From Metabacillus arenae (GTDB lineage Bacteria > Bacillota > Bacilli > Bacillales > Bacillaceae), in NCBI RefSeq assembly GCF_014773385.1, contig NZ_JACXAI010000019.1, forward strand, positions 1 through 64,000: 64,000 nt of DNA. The letters run 5' to 3'. The notes beneath the pieces are model-generated. The model searched no databases, had not been told where the DNA came from, and saw only the letters and a program-made list of their open reading frames with translations. Below are positions 15,025 through 23,484 of this stretch, in pieces (the stretch's first letter is position 1; each line of letters begins with the position of its first letter). The position numbers and the translations under genes are program-made.

Positions 15025-15933
15025 ATGGAATTTATTGCAGTCCTGTTTCCAATCTTTTTTATTTTTGGAATTGGATTTGTAGGTCAAAAGGTCATGGGTT
15101 TTGATATAAAGCCGCTTTCGATGATGGCGATTTATTTGATGACGCCTTTTTTGGCGTTTCAGACATTTTATGAGTCGAGCTTTAATCTGGATTATGCAAT
15201 GATGCTATTTTACACGGTTGCGCTTGCGTTTAGTTTGATTGGAGTTATTTATTTTATTGGATTTATTCGCGGGTATTCAAAAAAGAAAACGTGTGGAATG
15301 ATTTTAGCTTCTGCGTTTATGAATAATGGCAATTATGGGACTCCGCTTATCTTTTTTGCCTTTGGAGAAGCCGGTATGGGGTATGCAGTGATTCTGATGG
15401 TCATCCAGCAGCTCCTAATGTGTACAGTTGGCGTGTATTATGCTGCCAAAGGCTCTTCAGAAAATGCTGGATTTCAAACAGCATTAAAAGAAGTTATGCG
15501 CGTGCCGATTGTTTATGGTGCTTTGCTGGGGGTCGTATTTAACTTGCTGAATATTCGAATCGGCGGGTCCATTATGGAAGCCGTCACAATGGTCGGTAAT
15601 GCGGCAATTCCGATGATTATGATTATTCTCGGCATGCAGTTAGCGAAAATATCTGTCAAAAATTTAGCGATTGCTCCATTATCTTTGTCTCTAGGTTTAA
15701 GACTCTTTTTATCGCCGGCCATTGCGTTTGTCTTTACCCTCTTTTTACCAATTGATGATTTGCTTAAACAGATTATGATCGTCCTCGCAGCAATGCCGAC
15801 CGCCGCAAACACAACGATCTATGCTGTACAATATGAAACAGAGCCTGGGTTTGTTTCAAGTGCAACGTTATTTAGTACAGTCTTAAGTGTGGTCACTTTA
15901 CCGCTTATTTTATTTGGAGTCGGGTTTTTATAA
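15025..15933 (+). CDS. AEC-family transporter (auxin efflux carrier type)
   Basis: A 302-residue membrane protein of the AEC superfamily with about ten hydrophobic segments arranged as two five-helix repeats. The conserved AFMNNGNYGTPL segment near residue 92 and IVLAAMPTAANTTIYAVQYE near residue 250 are the two broken-helix signatures of the family. Bacterial members move malonate, malate or other organic acids. The ATG is preceded by GAAGGTGATGAG. It stands alone with its own terminator at 15981-16008, so no substrate is suggested by neighbours. An organic acid is the most likely cargo from the family and the surrounding loci. Confidence 0.87.
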   Translation: MEFIAVLFPIFFIFGIGFVGQKVMGFDIKPLSMMAIYLMTPFLAFQTFYESSFNLDYAMMLFYTVALAFSLIGVIYFIGFIRGYSKKKTCGMILASAFMNNGNYGTPLIFFAFGEAGMGYAVILMVIQQLLMCTVGVYYAAKGSSENAGFQTALKEVMRVPIVYGALLGVVFNLLNIRIGGSIMEAVTMVGNAAIPMIMIILGMQLAKISVKNLAIAPLSLSLGLRLFLSPAIAFVFTLFLPIDDLLKQIMIVLAAMPTAANTTIYAVQYETEPGFVSSATLFSTVLSVVTLPLILFGVGFL

Positions 15934-15980
15934 ATTAGCTTCATAGCTGAGTTATATAATGTCTTATCTAAATTTTTGGG

Positions 15981-16008
15981 GCCCTATCCTGCCGGGATCG
16001 GGCTTTTT
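15981..16008 (+). terminator. Terminator of the AEC gene
   Basis: GC-rich stem GCCC-ATCC / GGAT-GGGC (15981-16003) followed by TTTTT. Confidence 0.8.
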
Positions 16009-16071
16009 GCATTGTTCGATTTAACGCAGTCTAAATTAAAAGCCTTTTTTCTTCTTGTTTTGAAAAAACGA

Positions 16072-16088
16072 TTGGACATTATGTCTAA
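16072..16088. promoter_or_regulatory. Inverted repeat, possible operator
   Basis: TTGGACAT-T-ATGTCTAA, a 17-bp near-perfect palindrome about 108 bp before a 45-codon frame at 16196. No regulator gene is adjacent. Confidence 0.35.
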
Positions 16089-16195
16089 TTTTCTGAAAAT
16101 ATCGAACACAAAAAGTCTAATGATTAATGAAAGAAAGAAGTTTATAATAAAAACTAATTATTTTAAAAATTTAAAAAATAATGGAGGAGCATCAA

Positions 16196-16333
16196 ATGTC
16201 GAACATACTTAGGGGATATTTTCAGCTAATTAATTGGTCGATCTGCATCAGAAAACTCAAAACGTTGTTTAGCCGAGAAGAGATCGACACTCCGATGTTA
16301 GAGGGAAAAGTTGTTGATCGGCACACAAGTTAG
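16196..16333 (+). CDS. Possible small protein (45 aa)
   Basis: An ATG at 16196 with GGAGGA 7 nt upstream opens a 45-codon frame, MSNILRGYFQLINWSICIRKLK and onwards, ending with a TAG. No domain is recognised. The good ribosome site and an upstream palindrome argue for expression. The short length, followed by a duplicated non-coding leader, suggests the 5' stub of a lost gene. It could be either. Confidence 0.35.
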   Translation: MSNILRGYFQLINWSICIRKLKTLFSREEIDTPMLEGKVVDRHTS

Positions 16334-16490
16334 TGCAAGATAATGATAGTAAAGACCCGCTGGAACTAGTAAAAGCTTACGCTATACTTTAGAATGGGTG
16401 AAATCAACAATATTACTTAAAACTTTAGTGCTTATCCTAATCTGAATAAGACTCTATTCTATTATGTTGTTTCTAGATTGGAATTCATCA

Positions 16491-16601
16491 ATTGCTTCAA
16501 GTCCTACATATAATCTTTTACCTTTGGGAGGTACAAAAATTCTCGTGACGCTAGGTTAAGTATTATACGTAACACCGCAACGAACACAATCACTTATATA
16601 A
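16491..16601 (+). repeat. Duplicated leader, copy 1
   Basis: About 111 bp that match copy 2 at 16661-16776: ATTGCTTC at the start, AAAATTCTCG-GACGCTAGGTT in the centre, and CGAACACAATCACTTATATA at the end. After it a ribosome-site-like AAGGGATAGG is followed by no gene. Confidence 0.7.
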
Positions 16602-16660
16602 GGGATAGGTGCATTTGAAGTGTTAGAAATACTAAAATAAAGGCAATCGATATCTCACCG

Positions 16661-16776
16661 ATTGCTTCCAGTCTCACATCCAACCTCTCACCTCGGGAAA
16701 ACGAAAAATTCTCGCGGCGCTAGGTTTAAGTATTATAGTAACTCAGCAACGAACACAAACACAATCACTTATATAA
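16661..16776 (+). repeat. Duplicated leader, copy 2
   Basis: An imperfect copy of 16491-16601, sharing AAAATTCTCG, GCGCTAGGTTTAAGTATTATA and ACACAATCACTTATATAA. It ends directly at the ATGGAGG ribosome site of the yhdT-like gene. A hairpin (GCAATCG...CGATTGC, 16643-16665) stands at its 5' edge. The position suggests a promoter or leader RNA for the operon that follows. Confidence 0.7.
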
Positions 16777-16790
16777 TGGAGGCATAAGAG

Positions 16791-17063
16791 ATGAATGACA
16801 AACGATTTAAGGTCGCACATAAAGAAGCAAAAATCGGAATCGCCCTCGTAATTTTTAATTTTATTTGGTGGTTTGGTTTTGCTTATGGGATGGGCTCAGG
16901 TGACCCCGCTTCTTACAATTATATATTTGGACTGCCGGAGTGGTTTTTTTACAGCTGTGTCGCCGGCTTTATGATCATGGTGATACTCGTTATTTTATGT
17001 GTGAAATTATTGTTTAAAGAGGTTCCCTTTGAAGACCAAGAGGAAGGCAGGGATCAATCATGA
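16791..17063 (+). CDS. YhdT-family (DUF997) small membrane subunit of symporter
   Basis: A 90-residue protein with two membrane helices (about residues 16 to 36 and 52 to 75) and a charged tail. It fits the YhdT/DUF997 family, which is almost always encoded directly before sodium/pantothenate-type SSS symporters. The GDPASYNYIFGLPEWFF loop between the helices is the family mark. Its stop overlaps the start of the symporter gene by 4 bp (ATGA), so the two are translationally coupled and probably form a complex. The ATG has ATGGAGG upstream, at the end of the duplicated leader. Confidence 0.85.
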   Translation: MNDKRFKVAHKEAKIGIALVIFNFIWWFGFAYGMGSGDPASYNYIFGLPEWFFYSCVAGFMIMVILVILCVKLLFKEVPFEDQEEGRDQS

Positions 17064-18526
17064 ATTGGCATGTAATTGTACCTTTGCTTTTATTTTTAGT
17101 TGTTATCTTCTTTATAGGCTTCTGGGCAAACCGTTTTATTAAATCAACAGATTCTTTCCTGCAGGAGTATTTTCTTGGCGGAAGGCAATTAGGCGGCTTT
17201 GTGCTCGCGATGACAATGATTGCGACTTATGGAAGTGCGAGCAGCTTTATTGGCGGACCAGGTGTTGCCTATAATACCGGGCTTGGCTGGGTGCTTCTTT
17301 CCATGGCACAGCTTGCAGCAGGCTACTTTGTGTTAATGGTGTTAGGGAAGAAATTTGCCATCGTCGCTCGTCAATACAAAGCCATTACTATGATCGATTT
17401 TTTGAAAGAAAGGTATCAGAGTAAAGCTGTTGTGTTAATTTCGGCCGTAAGTATTATTGTATTTCTTTTTTCCGCTATGGCGGCTCAATGGGTAGGCGGG
17501 GCAAGGCTGATTGAATCGCTGACAGGCCTTTCCTACACAACGGCATTGTTTATTTTTGCCGTATCTGTCCTTGTTTACGTGATTATTGGCGGATTTAGGG
17601 CTGTTGCTCTTACAGATGCCGTCCAAGGGGTCGTCATGTTAGCCGGTACGATCATCCTATTAGTTGCTACCATCATTGCAGGCGGCGGGATTTCAAATAT
17701 TATGTCCGAGCTTGTGGCAGAAAACCCAAACCTTGTGTCTCCTTTTGGAGCTGAAAGGGATCTAACTCCCCTTTATGTCTCATCATTTTGGATTTTGGTT
17801 GGAGTGGGAGTAGTTGGCCTTCCACAAATTTCAGTACGAGCCATGTCTTATAAAAACTCGAAAGGGATGCATCAGGCGATTATAATCGGTACCGTCGTCA
17901 TTGGAACGATTATGCTTGGGATGCATTTAATCGGTGTATTTGCAAGACCTATTCTTCCTGGAATAGAAGTGGGCGATAAAGTAATGCCAATGCTTACATT
18001 AGAAGTATTGCCTCCTATTCTGGCAGGCTTAGTTTTAGCAGCTCCAATGGCAGCGATTATGTCAACAGTCGATTCTCTATTAATTCTAGTAAGCTCTACG
18101 GTCGTAAAGGATGTTTACTTAAATTACATAAAGCCTGATGCCTCAGAAGCTCAGGTGAAAAAGATAAGCTTTTGGGTGACAACCATCATTGGTATTGCCG
18201 TTGTATTGGTTGCCTTAAGTCCGCCTGATTTGCTCATTTGGCTGAATTTATTTTCATTTGGGGGATTGGAAGCTGTCTTTATTTGGCCAGTGGTGTTTGG
18301 GCTTTATTGGGCTAAGGGGAACAAATATGGAGCAATTTCATCCATGGTGCTTGGGATGAGTTCTTATATCTTGTTCGATCGTCTCTCTCCGAACCCTTTA
18401 GGCATGCACACCGTTGTCCTGCCAATTTTATTATCTTTGGTTACTTACGTTATCGTCAGCTCCTTCACTCATAAATATATGATTTCAAAAAAAGTGTTAA
18501 CGCACCAAGGGAAAGGGGTCATTTAA
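17060..18526 (+). CDS. Sodium:solute symporter, PanF-like
   Basis: A 488-residue SSS-family symporter with about 13 membrane segments. The sequence DSFLQEYFLGGRQLGGFVLAMTMIATYGSASSFIGGPG near the N-terminus is the PanF-type signature. The central PQISVRAMSYKNSKGMHQAI and the LAAPMAAIMSTVDSLLILVSS sodium-site helix are also typical. PanF takes up pantothenate, but related proteins carry other carboxylates. Because this gene is followed at once by a hydrolase and three dehydrogenases, the cargo is more likely an organic acid or N-acyl compound degraded by them. It is coupled to the DUF997 gene upstream, and the GTG of the M20 gene directly follows its stop. Confidence 0.87.
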   Translation: MNWHVIVPLLLFLVVIFFIGFWANRFIKSTDSFLQEYFLGGRQLGGFVLAMTMIATYGSASSFIGGPGVAYNTGLGWVLLSMAQLAAGYFVLMVLGKKFAIVARQYKAITMIDFLKERYQSKAVVLISAVSIIVFLFSAMAAQWVGGARLIESLTGLSYTTALFIFAVSVLVYVIIGGFRAVALTDAVQGVVMLAGTIILLVATIIAGGGISNIMSELVAENPNLVSPFGAERDLTPLYVSSFWILVGVGVVGLPQISVRAMSYKNSKGMHQAIIIGTVVIGTIMLGMHLIGVFARPILPGIEVGDKVMPMLTLEVLPPILAGLVLAAPMAAIMSTVDSLLILVSSTVVKDVYLNYIKPDASEAQVKKISFWVTTIIGIAVVLVALSPPDLLIWLNLFSFGGLEAVFIWPVVFGLYWAKGNKYGAISSMVLGMSSYILFDRLSPNPLGMHTVVLPILLSLVTYVIVSSFTHKYMISKKVLTHQGKGVI

Positions 18527-19759
18527 GTGAACAAATTACTTTCTAATTCTAAACGGTATCTTCGCGACAAAAACGAGGTAATTGAACTTACTCAGTCTCT
18601 TGTAAGGATTCCCAGTGTTTATCGTCCAAACGATCCAGAAGGCAACGAAGAAAAAGCGGCTCACTTTGTGGCAGATTACTTAAAAAAGCTCGGGGGCATT
18701 GAGGTTCATATTGAGGAGGTCGTAAAAGGGAGACCAAATGTCATTGGAATTGTTGATTCAGGAAAACCAGGAAAAACATTGCTTTTTGAAGGGCATACCG
18801 ATGTTGTTACAGAGGGAAACCGTGATGTTTGGACATATGACCCTTTTAGCGGCCACATTGAAAATGGCCGTATGTATGGCAGAGGGACAAATGATACGAA
18901 AGGAAACCTTGCCTGCATGATAACTGCTGTGCATTCACTCTTGCAGGATAAAGAAGAATGGTCCGGTAAAATCATTTTGTGTATTCCTTGCGATGAAGAA
19001 GGCCTTATGATCGGAATTAAAGATTTCATCAAAAATGGGTGGGCAAACGGGGTAGATGGCGCGATCATTTGTGAGCCTGAGGAAAATCAAGTTTGTATTA
19101 CACAGAAGGGAGCAATGCGCATTGTTGTCAAAACCTTTGGCAAAATGGCTCATGGAGCAATGCCATTAACCGGGATTAATCCAATTGTCAGAATGGCGAA
19201 AATCGTATGTGAGCTTGATAAATTAGAAACAAGAGAGAAAGAAAGACTTGGAAAGCATCCTATGCTCGGCTGGCCGAGCATTACGCCGACAATCCTTCAA
19301 TCTCCGGTAAATGGAGATGCTCAAATAAACGTAGTCCCAGACGAATGCTTAACAACCCTGGATATTAGAACTGTTCCAGGGCAAGAGCACGAAACGATTA
19401 TTTCTGATATTCAAGGGATTTTTGATCGGCTTTCGAAAGAGGACCCTGATTTTCATGGTCATTTTGAAGTCATTGAAAATCGGCCATGGACCGTGACAGA
19501 TAAAGAAGAAGCAGTTGTAAAATGTATCGCAAAAGCGGTTGAAAAAGTTTTAGACAAGAAGCCAATTTTTAATGGCGTACCAGGAGCGACTGATGGAACG
19601 TTTCTTCATTTAGCAGGGGTACCAATTGTCACGATCGGAGCCGGGGACAGAGAGGTTCCCCATCAAATTGATGAGTATGTGGATATTGAAGAGCTGGCAG
19701 AAACAACACAAATCTATCGGGAAGCAGCCTTATTGTTTTTAAATGGCAAAGGAGATTAA
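18527..19759 (+). CDS. M20-family metallo-amidohydrolase (ArgE/DapE type)
   Basis: A 410-residue di-zinc hydrolase of the acetylornithine deacetylase / succinyl-diaminopimelate desuccinylase family. Metal and catalytic landmarks are LFEGHTDVV (His ligand and catalytic Asp), YGRGTNDTKGN (bridging Asp), CDEEG (catalytic and ligand Glu), CEPEENQV, and the C-terminal VPHQIDEYVDIEEL with the last His ligand. The lid dimerisation domain lies in the middle, after KTFGKMAHGAMP. It removes an acyl group from, or cleaves an amide of, a small molecule. The start is a GTG abutting the stop of the symporter gene. In this operon it probably acts first on the imported compound. The exact amide is unknown. 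Confidence 0.87.
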   Translation: MNKLLSNSKRYLRDKNEVIELTQSLVRIPSVYRPNDPEGNEEKAAHFVADYLKKLGGIEVHIEEVVKGRPNVIGIVDSGKPGKTLLFEGHTDVVTEGNRDVWTYDPFSGHIENGRMYGRGTNDTKGNLACMITAVHSLLQDKEEWSGKIILCIPCDEEGLMIGIKDFIKNGWANGVDGAIICEPEENQVCITQKGAMRIVVKTFGKMAHGAMPLTGINPIVRMAKIVCELDKLETREKERLGKHPMLGWPSITPTILQSPVNGDAQINVVPDECLTTLDIRTVPGQEHETIISDIQGIFDRLSKEDPDFHGHFEVIENRPWTVTDKEEAVVKCIAKAVEKVLDKKPIFNGVPGATDGTFLHLAGVPIVTIGAGDREVPHQIDEYVDIEELAETTQIYREAALLFLNGKGD

Positions 19760-19765
19760 TCTAGC

Positions 19766-20875
19766 ATGAAACCTATGAAAATCGCAATCTTACCTGGAGA
19801 TGGAATCGGGCCTGAAGTCATGAATGAAGCATTGAAGATTTTGCGGGTCTTACAAGATCAGGATGTTTCTTTTCAAACAACTATAAATATCCTCCCTTGG
19901 AATTCAGAGTATTACCTAGAGAACGGCAGAATGATGCCGGAAAATGGACTGGCCATTCTATCTGATTATGATGCCATCTTATTCGGAGCCATTGGAGACG
20001 AAAGAGTGCCTGATCCTATTACAATTTGGGAACTCATTATGCCGATAAGAAAAAAATTCAAACAGTACGTCAATCTTCGCCCTGTTAAAAACCTTAATGG
20101 AATCCAAACTCCCCTTTTTAATCAAGACCAACATATTGACTTTGTCATTATTAGGGAAAATGCAGAAGGAGAGTATTCGAACAGCGGAGGAAGGCTTTAT
20201 GAAGGAACTCAGGACGAGCTTGCTGTACAAAATACAATTATCACCAGAAAAGGGACAGAAAAAATAGCGAAATATGCATTTGAATATGCAAGAAAAACAG
20301 CCGGAAGAAAAGTCACAAGCGCAACAAAATCAAATGCGGTTATCCATTCAATGAAGCTTTGGGATGAGGTCGTAGCCGGCGTAGCAAAGGAATACCCGGA
20401 CATTCAGCTTGAAAAAAATTATATTGATGCCCTGTCTGCTTATTTTGTTCAAAGACCTGACACCTTTGATGTTGTCGTCGCATCCAATTTATTTGGCGAT
20501 ATTTTATCTGATTTAGGATCTGCGCTAGTTGGGGGACTTGGCTTGTCCCCATCGGCAAATATAAATCCGGAAAAGGAATATCCTTCGATGTTTGAACCAG
20601 TTCACGGGTCTGCCCCAAATATAGCGGGAACAGGCAAAGCAAATCCGATCGCCCAAATTTGGTCGACAGCGTTAATGGTTGAGCATCTCGGAAGAGAGGA
20701 CCTTGCAACGTTAATCGTAAATAGCATTGAGGATGTTTTGTCAGAAGGAGAAGTGTTAACGCCTGATCTTGGAGGAAATGGATCGACTTTTCAGCTGGGA
20801 GATGCGATATCAAATAAATTAAGTGAAAGAATGGAAAAGAATTCTGAGGAGGGCTTGCATGAGAGTAAAAGATAA
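19766..20875 (+). CDS. Isocitrate/isopropylmalate-type dehydrogenase (tartrate / D-malate DH-like)
   Basis: A 369-residue beta-decarboxylating dehydrogenase. The start carries ILPGDGIGPEVMNEALK. Substrate-site segments are ENAEGEYSNSGGRLYEGT, SATKSNAVIHSMKLWDEV with the catalytic lysine, and ASNLFGDILSDLGSALVGGLGL with the metal-binding aspartates. The NAD site is EPVHGSAPNIAGTGKANP. The GGRLYEGT insertion and overall layout fit the tartrate dehydrogenase / D-malate dehydrogenase branch (TtuC, YcsA) better than LeuB. It would oxidise and decarboxylate a 2-hydroxyacid released in the pathway. It overlaps the following SDR by 17 bp. Substrate assignment within the branch is not certain. Confidence 0.85.
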   Translation: MKPMKIAILPGDGIGPEVMNEALKILRVLQDQDVSFQTTINILPWNSEYYLENGRMMPENGLAILSDYDAILFGAIGDERVPDPITIWELIMPIRKKFKQYVNLRPVKNLNGIQTPLFNQDQHIDFVIIRENAEGEYSNSGGRLYEGTQDELAVQNTIITRKGTEKIAKYAFEYARKTAGRKVTSATKSNAVIHSMKLWDEVVAGVAKEYPDIQLEKNYIDALSAYFVQRPDTFDVVVASNLFGDILSDLGSALVGGLGLSPSANINPEKEYPSMFEPVHGSAPNIAGTGKANPIAQIWSTALMVEHLGREDLATLIVNSIEDVLSEGEVLTPDLGGNGSTFQLGDAISNKLSERMEKNSEEGLHESKR

Positions 20876-21602
20876 ATGCATGATTGTTACAGGTGCCGAT
20901 GGTGGAATGGGAAAAGCGGTAACGAAACGAATGCTTGATGAAGGAGCAACAATCATCGGGCTTGACCTTTATCCTAATGGCACCCCTCTGGATCAGCCGA
21001 ATTGCTTCTTTATTGCTGCTGATCTTACGAAGGCAGATGCTGTTGAAGAAGCTTTTGTATCGATTGATGAAAGGGTTTCCAAATTAGATGGGCTCGTGAA
21101 TTTGATTGGATATGCTCAGCAAGCGACTCCAATCGAAGAGGTTACAGATAGGGAATGGAGAAACCTGATCGATGTAAACACGTCATCGATTTTTTATACA
21201 TGTAAAGAAGCAGTTAAACGGATGAAAAAGGTTCGAAGCGGCTCAATCGTAAACGTTGCTTCGATCTCTGCTGAAAGGCCGAGACCCGGACTGCAGGCAT
21301 ATATCGCTTCAAAAGGGGCGGTCGTTTCGCTGACAAAGGGAATTGCCATTGAAGCAGCTGAGTATGGCATTCGGGCAAATGTGATTCATCCAGGTCCATG
21401 TGATACAAAAATGCTCAGCCAATTTGTAAGTGAAGGAACCAATATAGACGAGGCGAAGGATGAAATTTTCAAAAAAAGTGTGCCGATGGGAAGGCTCATT
21501 GCCCCTGAAGATATTGCAAACGCCTCTTTATTCCTTTGCTCTGACGAATCAGAGATGGTCACAGGAACGGTGCTTCATGTTGATGGGGGGAGAGGGCTAT
21601 AA
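20859..21602 (+). CDS. Short-chain dehydrogenase/reductase
   Basis: A 247-residue classical SDR. The nucleotide motif is TGADGGMGKAV near residue 11, NLIGYAQQ stands where NNAG is usual, and the catalytic set is Ser in NVASISAE with YIASK (Tyr-x3-Lys). The C-terminus ends MVTGTVLHVDGGRGL as expected. The start chosen is the ATG at 20859 with GAGGAGGG 5 nt upstream, inside the end of the dehydrogenase gene; an in-frame GTG at 20823 has no ribosome site. It oxidises or reduces an alcohol or ketone with NAD(P). The NNAG position reads LIGYA, which is a visible departure. Confidence 0.85.
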   Translation: MRVKDKCMIVTGADGGMGKAVTKRMLDEGATIIGLDLYPNGTPLDQPNCFFIAADLTKADAVEEAFVSIDERVSKLDGLVNLIGYAQQATPIEEVTDREWRNLIDVNTSSIFYTCKEAVKRMKKVRSGSIVNVASISAERPRPGLQAYIASKGAVVSLTKGIAIEAAEYGIRANVIHPGPCDTKMLSQFVSEGTNIDEAKDEIFKKSVPMGRLIAPEDIANASLFLCSDESEMVTGTVLHVDGGRGL

Positions 21603-21840
21603 GGTTGCTGGAGGTGAGAGGTAAGAGGTGGGAGTAGAGGAAATCTGCGAAAGAGCAGATTTCGAGGTTGAAGTGAGGGATCGGGGATAGAAGGGAGAAA
21701 ATCAGCAAAAGAGCTGATTTCCTAATAGAATAGAGCAATAGTTAACCTCATTTAGGCCCAATGCTGCAAGGGTTGGTCGGATTAATAGGAGATTTGGCTG
21801 AAATACTGCAAGGATTAAGGCAGATTAATATGATATTTGA
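21603..21840. repeat. Repeat-rich intergenic segment: two matching hairpins and a 30-bp direct repeat
   Basis: Hairpin 1 is GAAATCTGC/GCAGATTTC (21640-21663). Hairpin 2 is GAAAATCAGC/GCTGATTTC (21697-21721). Their loops GAAAGA and AAAAGA are alike. Then ATGCTGCAAGGGTT...GATTAATA (21761-21788) recurs as ATACTGCAAGGATT...GATTAATA (21813-21830). The segment begins with GA-rich GGAGGTGAGAGGTAAGAGG. It separates the SDR from the aldehyde dehydrogenase and may act in RNA stability. Confidence 0.55.
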
Positions 21841-21869
21841 TTTTATCAATATCAAAAGGGGGACATGGA

Positions 21870-23312
21870 GTGGAACTGTGGAAAATGTATCGGAATGGCG
21901 AATGGGTTGAGTCCTTAGATAAGCAAACAATCCAGGTATTGAATCCTGCCGATTTATCAATGATTGCAAGCGTTCCCCGCGGAAAATCAGGCGACATTGA
22001 TGAAGCAGTTATGGCTGCGAAAACCGCTTTTTTTTCAAAGGAATGGAAGCAATTCAAACCCCATGAAAGAGGTTATGTGCTTTTTGAGTTAGCACAGAAA
22101 ATCCGTGAAAATAAAGAGGAATTGGCGAGGCTGGAAACATTGGATGTGGGGAAGCCCTTGAAACAATCATTATCAGATGTGGACGCGGCAGCACGATATT
22201 TTGAATTTTACGCAGGGATGGCCGATAAAATTATGGGGGAGACCATTCCAATTGAAAATGGAATTTTAGATTATACCGTAAGGGAGCCAATAGGGGTGAC
22301 GGCTCATATTGTCCCTTGGAACTATCCGATCCAAATTTCAGCTAGAAGTGCAGCCGCCGCCATCGCTGCTGGTAATGCGGTTGTAATGAAGCCTGCTGAG
22401 GATACACCTTTAACCTCGTTAAAGCTTGCGGAATATTTTGATAGAACGAATCTTCCAAAAGGGATCTTTAATGTCATTACCGGATATGGCTGGGAAGCCG
22501 GGGCTGCGCTGTCATCACATCCGGATATTAATCATGTAACCTTTACAGGCTCTCAGCAAACGGGAAGAGCTGTCATGGAGGCTGCTGCTAAAAATATTGT
22601 TCCTGTCACCCTAGAGCTGGGCGGGAAATCTCCTAATCTATTATTTGCTGACTGTGAACTAGAAGAAGCAGTAGAATGGGTTGTTAAATCGATCATTCAA
22701 AACGCAGGACAAACATGTTCAGCAGGCTCAAGACTGCTCGTTGAAGCATCGATTAAGGATGAAGTAGTCGCCAAAATAAAAGAAAGATTTGAAGCACTGA
22801 CAATCGGGCCGGGTATCAGGGATTATGATCTAGGGCCGATCATTTCTCAAAAGCAGTACGAAAGAATTCAATCCTTTATTGATTTAGCAGAGAAAGAAGC
22901 CACTATCATTACAGGCGGGAAAAGAATTTCGATTGAGGGAAATGAAAATGGCTGTTATATGAGCCCGACCTTAATCGAAGGCGTCGATCCTGACAGTGAA
23001 TTAGCAAAGGAAGAAATATTCGGCCCCGTTTTGACGGTTTTTCCATTTGAAACGGAAGAGGAAGCCGTCTATTTAGCAAATAATACCCCTTATGGACTTG
23101 TCACCGGCATCTGGACGATGAACAGTAAGAAAGCCCACCGTGTAGCGGATCAAGTCCAATCCGGCCAGGTGTTCATCAATAACTACGGAGCAGCAGGCGG
23201 GATCCAAATGCCTTTTGGCGGCTATAAAAGAAGCGGATTTGGAAGAGAAAAGGGGCTTGAGGCGTTAAAGAATTATACACAGCTTAAAAATGTTGCTTTG
23301 AAGTATTATTGA
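21870..23312 (+). CDS. Aldehyde dehydrogenase
   Basis: About 480 residues of the NAD(P)-dependent ALDH superfamily. Key parts are PWNYPIQISARSAAAAIAAGN, FTGSQQTGRAVM, the glutamate motif LELGGKSPNL, the nucleophile in NAGQTCSAGSRLL, and EEIFGPVLTVFPF near the end. It oxidises an aldehyde to an acid. The likely start is the GTG at 21870 after AAGGGGGA; the frame stays open to a TTG at 21837 without support. It is the last gene of the 16.8-23.3 kb locus and has its own terminator. Sequence features resemble betaine-, hydroxymuconic- and gamma-aminobutyraldehyde-type enzymes, but no substrate can be fixed. Confidence 0.9.
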   Translation: MELWKMYRNGEWVESLDKQTIQVLNPADLSMIASVPRGKSGDIDEAVMAAKTAFFSKEWKQFKPHERGYVLFELAQKIRENKEELARLETLDVGKPLKQSLSDVDAAARYFEFYAGMADKIMGETIPIENGILDYTVREPIGVTAHIVPWNYPIQISARSAAAAIAAGNAVVMKPAEDTPLTSLKLAEYFDRTNLPKGIFNVITGYGWEAGAALSSHPDINHVTFTGSQQTGRAVMEAAAKNIVPVTLELGGKSPNLLFADCELEEAVEWVVKSIIQNAGQTCSAGSRLLVEASIKDEVVAKIKERFEALTIGPGIRDYDLGPIISQKQYERIQSFIDLAEKEATIITGGKRISIEGNENGCYMSPTLIEGVDPDSELAKEEIFGPVLTVFPFETEEEAVYLANNTPYGLVTGIWTMNSKKAHRVADQVQSGQVFINNYGAAGGIQMPFGGYKRSGFGREKGLEALKNYTQLKNVALKYY

Positions 23313-23318
23313 ATGATA

Positions 23319-23352
23319 CCCCTTTCCGATGTTTGATCGGAAGGGGGTTTTT
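23319..23352 (+). terminator. Terminator after the aldehyde dehydrogenase
   Basis: CCCCTTTCCGAT (23319-23330) pairs with ATCGGAAGGGG (23336-23346), one bulge, then GTTTTTC. Confidence 0.85.
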
Positions 23353-23484
23353 CAATTGAATGATAATCAAAAAATGGGTCAGTTTTTTGGTAATAAGGGG
23401 GATGGGTAAGGCATTGAACATCCTTGTTCAATGCCTTTTATAATTTAGATATTTTATATTCAAGGGTTTCTCTTGAATGAATTA

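Noticed and set aside
15976-16212. 78-codon frame after the AEC gene
   Set aside because: It begins inside the terminator hairpin, has no ribosome site, and ends across the better-supported start at 16196.
16560-16585. Possible T-box motif (GTAACACCGCAACG) in the duplicated leader
   Set aside because: It does not match the conserved AGGGTGGNACCGCG core, and no terminator/antiterminator pair follows.
16791-18526. Dedicated pantothenate uptake system (panF)
   Set aside because: The family match is real, but tight linkage to a hydrolase and three dehydrogenases makes a catabolic substrate more likely, so no panF symbol was given.
20340-20813. 157-codon minus-strand frame opposite the tartrate-type dehydrogenase gene
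   Set aside because: The plus-strand gene has clear family motifs. The antisense frame has no ribosome site or recognisable domain.
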